In this document: positions 18,973 to 26,213 of the stretch, in pieces | Position numbering within the stretch: the first letter of the stretch is position 1 | How the letters are laid out: each line of letters opens with the position of its first letter | DNA from: DATAMF01 sp964472565 | GTDB taxonomy: Bacteria; Chloroflexota; Anaerolineae; Aggregatilineales; Aggregatilineaceae | NCBI GenBank assembly: GCA_964472565.1 | Contig: CAYYNB010000041.1 | Location: 1-39,346 of the forward strand | DNA length: 39,346 nucleotides | Direction of reading: 5' to 3' | The notes under the pieces: generated by a model | The model's input: only the letters and a program-made list of their open reading frames with translations | What the model was told of the DNA's origin: nothing | The model's database searches: none | Program-made: the position numbers and the translations under genes

Positions 18973-19044
18973 GCCCCCATAGCTCAGAGGATAGAGCGTT
19001 GCCCTCCGGAGGCAGAGGCGCAGGTTCGAGTCCTGCTGGGGGTA
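18973..19044 (+). tRNA. tRNA-Arg (anticodon CCG)
   Basis: A full cloverleaf can be drawn. Acceptor GCCCCCA pairs with TGGGGGT (one G-U at the end), with discriminator A. The D arm is GCTC...GAGC. The anticodon stem TTGCC/GGCAG encloses loop CTCCGGA, giving anticodon CCG (reads CGG). The T arm is GCAGG-TTCGAGT-CCTGC. No CCA is encoded. A serine recombinase gene on the minus strand reads through it, so it is a candidate integration target. Confidence 0.95.
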
Positions 19045-20720
19045 TCACGTGTGATGTGAAGTGAACCAGCGTCCAAATCGCTGGTTTCTTCTTTTTTAGC
19101 CCTGGTGCGTTTTCCTCGCGAGCCGTTCTTCTCTCGATGTCGCAAGCCATCCAGATAACTGAATGGTGGCTTAAGCTCAATTCGAGCAATCCTACCCTCC
19201 GGATTGATCACAATCCGGCTGACCATCTGTCTAAGTATATCACGTTGTCGCTCTGGTGTGTGCAAAATATAATGTTCGGCAATCTCAGCAATTACCATGA
19301 GTGCTGCGTCGAGATTGGTAATGTGTTCGGTGCGATCTTGTTGAATCGCATGTAGTGCCTGCTGAATGCGTGTGCGCTCATCCTCATATTCACGCGACAG
19401 TTTCTCATAGATAGGCGCACGCATACCGTGTTCAGTAAAAGCACGCCAAAGATTCACTTCTTTCTGCTCCAACCGATTGAGAGCCGCCTCCAGTTCCTGC
19501 AATTCCCGGTCATGATTGGAGGAATAGCGGGATACATCCGCCAAATAAGCTTGCTGAATAGCAGGCAGTAGGTCAGGCGCAAGCTGAATAGCCTGTAAAT
19601 GAACAGGAACTTGTTCATCAATGACATGACATAAAAAGTTTTGGGCGCTACTGGGGATGCAGTAGTAAGATACTCCGCCGCGTGGACGGTTAGCATTGGG
19701 CTTGCCGCAGGTCAGTTTCTTGACACTCCCATCCTCTTCTTCCAGATAGACAAGACCCTGCAATAAGTAGAAATGCCGCTTTACAGGAATTGGCAGACAA
19801 TGGCGTTGTGCCAGAATTTCTAACCCGCGTTCAAATTCTTCAGTGCTGACAATTGGCTCCCATTCACCACGCACCGTTTTCGGTGGTATTTTGGCCCATT
19901 CATTGTCGGATACAACCCAACCTGCATAGAACCAATTATGGAACGCACGGGATAACTGCTGGATGTAGGCAATAGCCTGTCCTTGTCGATTAAATTCGAT
20001 AAAGGGTTTGCCATCGCGTAAGCGGTAGCCACGTTCATGGAGCTTCTCGCAAATTTGATCCAGGGTTAGGCGATTCTCAAGCAGCAGATCCCACGCATAG
20101 CGCCAGACTTTGGCCTGAACCGGATCTCATTCCACCCAACGCTGATAACGAGCATGTTTAACCTGCTCCTCCTGACCCAAGTCTGTCAGTTTGATTTCAC
20201 AGTTAAGGTAACCATCCGGTGCGCGCCAGGGCCAACCACCTCCAAGGAGTTTTGAGAGCATCCCATTCCGGCTGCGGCGGGCGATAACACGGGACTCTCG
20301 CTTCGCCATACCGAACAAAATATTCAGGTACAGTCGATCATCTTCGTTTGCTGGGTCGAGTTCAGGGTGGGTGGCAAAACGCACACAAAGACCCAAAGTG
20401 GTTAGCTCATCAATAGCTCGTAATGCCTCGACATCATCCCGTCCAAACCGATCGGGTGTAGCTGCAAAGACGTGTGAGAATTTCCCCTGCCGCGCATCAC
20501 GCAGCATCTGTTGGTAGTTTTTCCTGTCGGCAGATGTGCCTGTGTAGTTGTCGACATACTCACCTAGTTCTGGTAAATCAGGGTAAATTCGGAGCAACCG
20601 CTGAATATCACGGCGCTGACCATTTTGTGAACGCTCCGGTGCTTGTACTTCTTCATCGCTGGTGCGGAGATATTGAACATATCCTGGGATTGTCACAATA
20701 CGTTTCGTTTTGCGTACCAT
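18984..20720 (-). pseudogene. Large serine recombinase, interrupted by in-frame TGA
   Basis: One reading frame runs from an ATG at 20720 (AAGGA seven bases upstream) to a TGA at 18984, 579 codons. It is broken only by a TGA at 20127-20129 (codon 198). Before it lies a resolvase domain with catalytic Ser21 in YLRTSDEE, plus DRFGRDDVEALRAIDEL. After it, in the same frame, come the recombinase domain (DPVQAKVWRYAWDLLL, LHERGYRLRDGK), a zinc-ribbon-like segment that has lost several Cys residues, and a coiled coil (about 360-420). Other genes here use TGA as stop, so recoding is unlikely. The enzyme is probably inactive unless the TGA is a sequence error. The last 20 codons lie antisense to tRNA-Arg. 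Confidence 0.85.
19031..19042 (+). repeat. Candidate attachment core (left) in tRNA-Arg
   Basis: The 12 bases TCCTGCTGGGGG in the T-arm and acceptor of tRNA-Arg recur at 24753-24764. The repeat could bound a 5.7-kb element holding the recombinase, primase, DUF3987 protein and first response regulator. The match is short and G-rich. Confidence 0.35.
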
Positions 20721-20762
20721 GCTCGATTCCTTTATTTCCACACCAACACTTTACAACAGGTT

Positions 20763-20912
20763 CTACTTCTTGTGTTTTTTGCGCTTCAAGCGGACAGGTT
20801 CCGCAGGTTCGTCAATGGGTGGATCGCTTTTCCCGGTTAATAGCCTTGCCACTATAAATACTCGTTTGAGCATATCCTGGGCAGTTTCTTCAGATTGGAT
20901 ATCGCCATTCAT
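20763..20912 (-). CDS. 49-residue protein of the recombinase operon
   Basis: A short frame, MNGDIQSEETAQDMLKRVF then IVARLLTGKSD, then a Pro/Glu stretch and a very basic end (RLKRKKHKK). The ATG at 20912 has GGGGGA five bases upstream, a strong ribosome-binding site. It fills the space between the primase stop (23 bases away) and the recombinase start (42 bases away) on the same strand. The helix and basic tail suggest nucleic-acid or protein contact; I do not recognise a family. Compare the 73-residue protein before the second recombinase, which has a similar helix (LLTAYRTVLRVLAQL). Confidence 0.6.
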   Translation of the reverse strand: MNGDIQSEETAQDMLKRVFIVARLLTGKSDPPIDEPAEPVRLKRKKHKK

Positions 20913-20935
20913 GCCTATCCCCCATCCTCGTTTGC

Positions 20936-21937
20936 CTATGCTTTTTCTCGTACCTGCCGCAGTTCCCTTGCCAGCCAGGAGTACAAATCACCACCCTGTT
21001 GATGGAACTCGGTCAGGTCTTTGCCCCAAGGGATATGAACTGAATGCATCCGCCGTGAGAAGGATTGCAGATGAGCAGCACCTTTCTCGCCCGCTTGATC
21101 CATGTCATATGCCACAAGGATCAGCGGGATAGCTACCAGATCGAACAACCAGCGACGGTTCAGTCGATTTCCGGCGCTGCCAAGAGTAACGGCGGCAACG
21201 AGTGGTTCACCTTCCTGATGTGCCAGGAGCGTATCGAACTCTCCTTCGCAAAACAGGGCGGCTTTCGCACCCTTGAGTACGTCAGCGTGATACAAACCGC
21301 CGCTGGTACCCCCCGGAATTTGAACATATTTAGGAAAGCCCGCTGCGCGGCGTACCTTTACAGCCCACAAGATTTCTTCGCTGTTGGTCAGCCAGGGGAT
21401 AGTGATTCCACAAGGCACAGTCATTCCAGCAATTGTCCGCCATTGACGGTAGCCACCAGGGATATAACCCAGATGGGCTGCCTGGATCGTACTCATCTGT
21501 AAGCCGCGCCCAACCAAATAGTCCAACGCCTGTTCTCCCTGCTCGGACCACAAGGTTTCTTCGGCCAAGTCCACCACTTGCCGCGCCGTTACTTGCCAAG
21601 CCAATGGCGGAGGATCGTCATCAGGCGGTTCCGTCTGATGGATCAGTGGGACTGGTCTAGATGGAAAGCCGGTATCCAACAATCTCACTGCTTCAAGAAA
21701 ATCCATATTCCGGTAGCGTTTCAGCCAGTTGAAGACATCCCCACTCATCTGACACGCCCCAAAACAGCGGTAGCCATTTTCCCAAACGGCTAAACTGTAG
21801 CCCTTCCGCTCGTGATGAAATGGACACTTCCATAAGAGGGCACGCCCACCTTTTAACGGTGCAGGTCCCAAATCCTGCTCAACAATGCGCCGTAAATCCA
21901 CACTTTCCTTTAGAGTTTGAGTATCCACCCGGATCAT
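20936..21937 (-). CDS. DnaG-type primase of mobile element
   Basis: 333 residues. A CHC2-type zinc finger has C38-X2-H41 and C58-X3-C62 (KCPFHHE, CFGACQ). A TOPRIM domain has Glu231 in ALFCEGEFDTLLAH and Asp278/Asp280 in VAYDMDQAGEKGA, the metal-binding acidic residues. The helicase-binding C-terminal domain of chromosomal DnaG is absent, as in plasmid and phage primases. The product would make RNA primers for element replication. It follows the DUF3987 gene after a 160-base gap holding an iteron-like array, and precedes the 49-aa gene and recombinase on the same strand. Confidence 0.88.
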   Translation of the reverse strand: MIRVDTQTLKESVDLRRIVEQDLGPAPLKGGRALLWKCPFHHERKGYSLAVWENGYRCFGACQMSGDVFNWLKRYRNMDFLEAVRLLDTGFPSRPVPLIHQTEPPDDDPPPLAWQVTARQVVDLAEETLWSEQGEQALDYLVGRGLQMSTIQAAHLGYIPGGYRQWRTIAGMTVPCGITIPWLTNSEEILWAVKVRRAAGFPKYVQIPGGTSGGLYHADVLKGAKAALFCEGEFDTLLAHQEGEPLVAAVTLGSAGNRLNRRWLFDLVAIPLILVAYDMDQAGEKGAAHLQSFSRRMHSVHIPWGKDLTEFHQQGGDLYSWLARELRQVREKA

Positions 21938-21955
21938 CTTTTACCCCTCACTCTG

Positions 21956-22091
21956 TTTGTGTCGCGCTCAAATGAGAGCGTGACAGTGACACAATCGCGA
22001 TTCTGTCCCAATCGCGTGACACAATGGGTTCCCCTCAAAAATCGTTTGTGTCACGCCCGGTGACAGATCGACACAAAAGTGATTCTGTCAC
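21956..22091. repeat. Iteron-like TTGTGTC/GTGACAG array
   Basis: Five copies of TTGTGTC or its complement lie at 21957-21963 (+), 21988-21994 (-), 22018-22024 (-), 22046-22052 (+) and 22070-22076 (-), with centres 31, 30, 28 and 24 bases apart. Three copies of GTGACAG (21980-21986, 22060-22066 and inverted at 22085-22091) lie among them. The array fills the gap between primase and DUF3987 genes. It could be a replication origin or an operator cluster. Confidence 0.6.
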
Positions 22092-22097
22092 GGCCAC

Positions 22098-23711
22098 CTA
22101 TTCCACCAGGCGGTACGACTCGGCTTTGCGCCCTTGCTGACCACTGCGCATGAAGTCCTGTTCCACCCGGCCATCTTGCTCCAATGCCTTGAGGGATTCA
22201 ATAACTGGTTTACGAGGCGAACGCAGCGCCCGATAGATGCTGCGCACAGAAATCCCATCTGGATGTGCAGCAAGCAACTTGAGGATACGGATCTCGAGGC
22301 GAGCTTCTTCACTCTCGCCTAAGTCGTGTAGCAATCGATGGGCTGAAGCTCGCCAGATTTCCACCACCTGTTGGGCGCGATACCAATGCGCTGCACGAAC
22401 TATCGGATGGTTTTGCCGCCGTTCACCTAGCGCGATCCAGTCCAATGCGGCGAGGATAATTGCTACTTTGAGCGCCAGGACGTGTAAACGTCCATAGACG
22501 GTACGCAGCCGATCATCCAAAGAGGAGTTGGGGGCGGTCATTTGGCGCAGCGCCTGCTCGTAGGCGTGCAGCGGCGGCCAGACTTCAGTAGCAATCAAGG
22601 ACCAGGGGTTCAAACTGGCCGAATCACCAAGTGCTTGAGGTTCTGGCGGCGCGGGCAGCACCTCATGTAATTCTCTCAGAGTGCGTACTAGATTTTCTGG
22701 TATTGGTGTTTCGATGGAGGCTTGCCGTTCGGTGTAATCCGGCTCTGGCGTCAGCAAAACAAAGCGAGCGAGTGTGCCGTTGTACCAGTCGTTTACACTT
22801 AAAGAAGTTGCCAGTTCCGCCGGAGTCGCTGCTCCTAGGATAGACAGCGCCGCATCCCGGATTACCACTAATCCTCGGTTGTTCGTATTAGAGTCGAGAT
22901 AATCAGGGCAGTCGTAGAGCTGCATGATCAGTTCTTTCAATCCGGCCATGTAATCACGCCCCATCGACTTAAACAGTGCTGAGAGTTCATCGCGCAGAAT
23001 ACCGCGCTGAGCGGCAAAGGTATTGCCTTTCGTCAACCGCTGTCGATCCTGAGCCGGGATGTCTTCAAAGTTAGGCGGCAGTATTCCTCCCAGCATGCTC
23101 ATGAAGGCTTCTGGGGAGCCGGGTTGGGGCAAAATCAGGTGTGGCATGGATGCACGTGCAATATCATGCGCAAGGTTCAAACCGGCAGATTTGCGGTAAT
23201 AAGTCGAAACAGCGACCAGCATGATATAGAGATTCGGAAAGACACGCTGCCGCCAGGGAGTATGAATGTACAGCCGACGTCCGATAGCAAGCGCCGCAAG
23301 CCACAGCCCGGCAGCCTGGTGAAACAGTAGTGGTGTTTCATTCGCTGCACTGCCTGCCCATGCCACATACTCATCCAGCCAGGTTCCCACCTCCGCAGCC
23401 TGGCGCTGCTGTTCTGCGCTCAGATGAGCTGTTGTCGGAAGTTCCGGTACTGTGTTGAGATCGCCGGATCGCGCTTGGAAAGCTGGAGCTGGGCCGTTGG
23501 GATCGACAGCAAGAATCGCACGCAGCGCATCCGCGCCCAATACCCGTCGCAAAATATGCATATCTTCTGGTACATGGATATCCAGGTTCGATAACAGTAA
23601 TTCCACTATTGGGCTGGCTGGGAAGTCTTCCCATTCTTTGGCGACCAGAGCGCGTGACAGCACATAGAGATCGTGCTGGGCTAGGCGAGTAACAGGAGAT
23701 TGAGCAGCCAT
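22098..23711 (-). CDS. DUF3987 (YfjI-like) protein with winged-helix end
   Basis: 537 residues. The ATG at 23711 has AAGG six bases upstream. The core (about 110-400) follows DUF3987: YVAWAGSAANETPLLFHQAAGLWLA, NLYIMLVAVSTYYRKSAGLN, GILRDELSALFKSM and LSILGAATPAELATSL. The loop STYYRKSAGLN sits where a Walker A is expected but lacks the GxxGxGK pattern, so ATP use is doubtful. The C-terminal 65 residues (LKLLAAHPDGISVRSIYRAL, IESLKALEQDGRVEQ) look like a winged helix. DUF3987 proteins accompany primases in phage and integrative elements and are thought to help replication. It is first in the operon and divergent from the response regulator. Confidence 0.8.
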   Translation of the reverse strand: MAAQSPVTRLAQHDLYVLSRALVAKEWEDFPASPIVELLLSNLDIHVPEDMHILRRVLGADALRAILAVDPNGPAPAFQARSGDLNTVPELPTTAHLSAEQQRQAAEVGTWLDEYVAWAGSAANETPLLFHQAAGLWLAALAIGRRLYIHTPWRQRVFPNLYIMLVAVSTYYRKSAGLNLAHDIARASMPHLILPQPGSPEAFMSMLGGILPPNFEDIPAQDRQRLTKGNTFAAQRGILRDELSALFKSMGRDYMAGLKELIMQLYDCPDYLDSNTNNRGLVVIRDAALSILGAATPAELATSLSVNDWYNGTLARFVLLTPEPDYTERQASIETPIPENLVRTLRELHEVLPAPPEPQALGDSASLNPWSLIATEVWPPLHAYEQALRQMTAPNSSLDDRLRTVYGRLHVLALKVAIILAALDWIALGERRQNHPIVRAAHWYRAQQVVEIWRASAHRLLHDLGESEEARLEIRILKLLAAHPDGISVRSIYRALRSPRKPVIESLKALEQDGRVEQDFMRSGQQGRKAESYRLVE

Positions 23712-24030
23712 GATGCCTTAACTCCAGAGCAGAAATAAAACAAAAACGAGCAGGTGATGGAGCGCCATCAGGTTCCCTTTCGCTCATCCGTTCGATGTTT
23801 TAAGGGTATCACATGGGTATGGGGGGCGGAATGTCAAACTATGCGGGTAGGAGATGTAAAACTGAACACAACAGAATGGCAAAATTACGGAGATGGGATG
23901 TTGAAATGCTCATAGCTTAGATGTCAACATTGCCATCATTGAAACCGTAAATTTACCTCTTGCGCATTTTATTTGTCTATGCTTACTGGTCTACAAACGG
24001 AAAATAAACCGAAACTTGACATTAATTTTA
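23712..24030. other. Divergent regulatory region, no gene
   Basis: An AT-rich space between the DUF3987 operon (minus) and the response regulator (plus). A minus-strand TTGACA (23837-23832) is a possible -35 for the DUF3987 operon, but its -10 is weak. CCGTAA-type motifs occur at 23885-23890 (inverted) and 23945-23954, where CCGTAAATTT overlaps the perfect palindrome GTAAATTTAC. No open frame of interest is present. Confidence 0.5.
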
Positions 24031-24084
24031 TTGCCATGCATTGTTAACTATGGAATAATAAAAACATTTATGGAACATCCGTTC
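24031..24084 (+). promoter_or_regulatory. Response regulator promoter with LexA-type box
   Basis: TTGCCA (24031-24036), 17 bases, AATAAT (24054-24059), then a perfect GAAC-ATCC-GTTC palindrome at 24073-24084, near +8 to +19. A TTGACA at 24016-24021 is an alternative -35. A repressor bound here would stop initiation. Confidence 0.6.
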
Positions 24085-24132
24085 GTGTAAGGTCAGGTGC
24101 GATGGTGATCTGGTAAAAAGGAGTTACCAATA

Positions 24133-24750
24133 ATGGAAGTTAAAGTGGGTGTGCTCGATGAACATGACCTGATACGCATTGCGGTAAGGGATATTCTCAC
24201 CCAATCTCAGGACATCGAGCTGGTGGGGATTTTTGCAAGTATGAAGGCATTGGTAGACCATGGACAGGTTGTTGATGTACTGCTGCTGGGAGATCGGCTG
24301 TCCGACACAGATATTTTTGAAGCGATGGCCCGTCTGCGAGAACAGTACCCTACGCTCAAAATCATTGTTCTGGGGCAGCAGTGGTCACGGGCGCAAATTC
24401 AGGCTGCTTTAGAATGTGGTGCGTTGGGCTTTATCGATAAATCCGAATCATTACCCGATCTATTGGTGAGCGGTATCCGACATGTGAAGCGCGGCGTGTC
24501 TTACGTCTCTCCTGAAGCTGGCAGTCGGTGCGCGCAACCCGATCCGCCGGAAATCTGCTTAACGCCGCGTGAACTCGAAGTGCTGCAATTCATGGTGGAG
24601 TTGACTCCTAAACAAATTGGAGCAGCGCTGAATCTCAGTCGGCGAACCGTATACGACATCCAGACCCGGCTGCGTGAGAAATTCGATGTACGCACGAACG
24701 CACAGGTAATTGCTGAGGCTATTCGACGAGGGCGGATTTCAGGCTCGTAG
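24133..24750 (+). CDS. NarL/LuxR-type response regulator with atypical receiver
   Basis: 205 residues: receiver 1-120 and LuxR helix-turn-helix about 140-200 (LTPRELEVLQFMVELTPKQIGAALNLSRRTVYDIQTRLREKFDVRTNAQ). The acidic pocket is reduced to DEHD (9-12). Where the phosphorylated Asp is expected (after DVLLL), there is Gly53, followed by Asp54, so ordinary phosphorylation is doubtful. The switch Lys is in FIDKSE. AAGGAG precedes the ATG by nine bases, and a terminator follows. No histidine kinase gene is nearby. The promoter holds a LexA-type box, so control may be by abundance rather than phosphorylation. The stop is three bases before the candidate right attachment core. Confidence 0.88.
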   Translation: MEVKVGVLDEHDLIRIAVRDILTQSQDIELVGIFASMKALVDHGQVVDVLLLGDRLSDTDIFEAMARLREQYPTLKIIVLGQQWSRAQIQAALECGALGFIDKSESLPDLLVSGIRHVKRGVSYVSPEAGSRCAQPDPPEICLTPRELEVLQFMVELTPKQIGAALNLSRRTVYDIQTRLREKFDVRTNAQVIAEAIRRGRISGS

Positions 24751-24752
24751 AA

Positions 24753-24764
24753 TCCTGCTGGGGG
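24753..24764 (+). repeat. Candidate attachment core (right)
   Basis: TCCTGCTGGGGG repeats the 12 bases at 19031-19042 in tRNA-Arg, in the same orientation. It lies directly after the response regulator stop. Confidence 0.3.
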
Positions 24765-24781
24765 GCAATTGATTCTTCTTT

Positions 24782-24805
24782 CCGGTGAAGCGCACCGGTT
24801 TTTTT
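24782..24805 (+). terminator. Rho-independent terminator of the first response regulator
   Basis: Stem CCGGTG/CACCGG (24782-24787, 24793-24798) with loop AAGCG, followed by seven T. Confidence 0.85.
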
Positions 24806-24833
24806 GTTTTACTCTCGGTTGACACTCTCAGTA

Positions 24834-24870
24834 CCGTAAGTTTGACATGCTTCATCTGCATAATTTACGG
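24834..24870. promoter_or_regulatory. Inverted CCGTAA motif pair upstream of second response regulator
   Basis: CCGTAAGTTT (24834-24843) and its inverted partner AATTTACGG (24862-24870) lie 18 bases apart, before the regulator at 24938. Similar motifs lie at 23885-23890 and 23945-23954 upstream of the first regulator, suggesting a shared regulator-binding site. Confidence 0.4.
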
Positions 24871-24937
24871 CTGACGAGGTTGACACGCGTATGGTATGCT
24901 ACCTTCAGTAGTAGTAGGCCTTGAAGAAGAGGATAGC

Positions 24938-25570
24938 ATGACGGTCAAGATAGTCATTGCAAATGAGATGGATCTGATACTGGAAGGAATAAAAACCGTG
25001 CTGCGTGAGCACGGCATTTTCCAAGTAATGGGAGCTTGCCAACTGCTCTCTGATTTATTGGGTTTGTTAGCTGATACATCTCCCGATGTCATTCTGTTGG
25101 ATGATAAAATCGAGCCAGAGCTGGATGTGTTGGCGTTGATCGAGCAAGTAAAACGTGCTGCACCGATTTCTCGCCTGATCGTGATGGGGAATCTACCGGA
25201 CGGCCTGATTGTACAGGAAGTTCTCACCTGTGGAGCTGCTGGGTATCTCTATAAGAGCGATCCTCTCACCAGCTGCCTAATTGAAGCGATCAAAATGGTG
25301 TTAAAAGGTAGACCCTATCTCTCACCGACTGCCAACTCTGAATATTTGTTAGCGATGCAGTCTGACCGTGCTGACTGGCAGTTAGATACTGAAGCACGAG
25401 AAGTGTTGCGACTGCTGGCACGAGGGATTCGCCGTAAGGAGATTGCGCTCCGACTCGGGGTTACATTGCGGCGCGTCCATAATATATGCGAGAGGCTGCG
25501 TCACCGCTTCGGAGTCGAAACGAATGAGCAGTTGATTGCTCGCGCAGCAGAAGAGGGTTTTCTGCCATAG
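24938..25570 (+). CDS. NarL/LuxR-type response regulator
   Basis: 210 residues from the ATG at 24938 (GAGG five bases upstream); an ATG 14 codons earlier is possible but has no ribosome site. The receiver keeps the usual Asp in PDVILLDDKIEPELD and the Lys in GYLYKSDPL. The C-terminal LuxR-type domain (about 145-205: LDTEAREVLRLLARGIRRKEIALRLGVTLRRVHNICERLRHRFGVETNEQ) binds DNA. It is a paralogue of the preceding gene with the same layout but an intact phosphorylation site. No cognate kinase is seen. The pair could act as heterodimer or as active and decoy forms; this is inference. Confidence 0.88.
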   Translation: MTVKIVIANEMDLILEGIKTVLREHGIFQVMGACQLLSDLLGLLADTSPDVILLDDKIEPELDVLALIEQVKRAAPISRLIVMGNLPDGLIVQEVLTCGAAGYLYKSDPLTSCLIEAIKMVLKGRPYLSPTANSEYLLAMQSDRADWQLDTEAREVLRLLARGIRRKEIALRLGVTLRRVHNICERLRHRFGVETNEQLIARAAEEGFLP

Positions 25571-25618
25571 CTTTGGTCAAAGATTGCAAAGGTCCACAGA
25601 AACACCCCTGCAAACAGT

Positions 25619-25801
25619 ATGGATACTAAGAACGATGCAGACCAAGCGCCGTTATCGGGAGCCAATACGCGACCAACCAAACGGTCGTTTGTTATTGAGC
25701 GCCAAGTGTGTTTAGTGCTCTATTCACACATTCGCGGACGTATGAATCAGGGTCTCCCCTTTGTGCCAGAATGGATGCAACAAGTCTGCTCCAAAGTTTA
25801 G
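25619..25801 (+). CDS. Possible 60-residue protein ending in the IS left end
   Basis: MDTKNDADQAPLSG to QQVCSKV, with the TAG stop inside the putative left inverted repeat of the IS (25790-25810). The ribosome site is weak and I recognise no family. It may be the start of a gene cut by the IS, or chance. Confidence 0.25.
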   Translation: MDTKNDADQAPLSGANTRPTKRSFVIERQVCLVLYSHIRGRMNQGLPFVPEWMQQVCSKV

Positions 25802-25838
25802 AGTAGAATCATAAGGGTGGAGCAAAGGGAACAGAAGC

Positions 25839-26213
25839 ATGTCAGCATCAAATGGCAAACATCCGGACACCGAGGTACGACCGCAAACGATGCGTCGCCG
25901 GTTCACCGCAGCGTATAAGCGCAAGATCGTAGAAGAGGCCGCGCAGTGCGCTCATGGCGAGATTGGAGCTTTGTTGCGTCGTGAAGGATTATATTCGTCG
26001 TATCTGACCAAGTGGCGCGCGGAATATGAAGCGGGAACCTTGGGTAATAAAGCGCGTGGACCACGGGCCAAGCCGAATGCCGCCGACGTGAAGCGCCTGG
26101 AACGGGAGAATGCCCGGTTACAGCGGAAGCTAGAACAAGCCGAGGCGATCATTGACGCCCAAAAAAAGTTAGCCAGGCTGCTCGAGAGTCAGCAGGAGGA
26201 CGAGACGCGGTGA
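25839..26213 (+). CDS. IS3-family transposase OrfA
   Basis: 124 residues. A Tnp_1 helix-turn-helix lies at about 18-65 (RRRFTAAYKRKIVEEAAQC, LLRREGLYSSYLTKWRAEYEAG), followed by a leucine-zipper-like coil (VKRLERENARLQRKLEQAEAII). OrfA binds the IS ends and can inhibit transposition. Near its end, the zero frame reads CAA AAA AAG TTA (26160-26171), containing the heptamer A AAA AAG, the standard IS3 site for -1 frameshifting into orfB. The orfA stop overlaps the orfB GTG by four bases (GTGA). Confidence 0.9.
   Translation: MSASNGKHPDTEVRPQTMRRRFTAAYKRKIVEEAAQCAHGEIGALLRREGLYSSYLTKWRAEYEAGTLGNKARGPRAKPNAADVKRLERENARLQRKLEQAEAIIDAQKKLARLLESQQEDETR
26162..26168 (+). promoter_or_regulatory. -1 ribosomal frameshift site A AAA AAG
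   Basis: In the orfA frame, the codons at 26163 and 26165-26168 read AAA AAG, preceded by A. A -1 slip continues at GTT (26168), and that frame is open through the orfB GTG at 26210, so an OrfAB fusion can form. Confidence 0.75.

Noticed and set aside
20127..20129. TGA in the recombinase read as a recoded codon
   Set aside because: Other genes in the window end at TGA, and no selenocysteine-type hairpin or catalytic position supports recoding.
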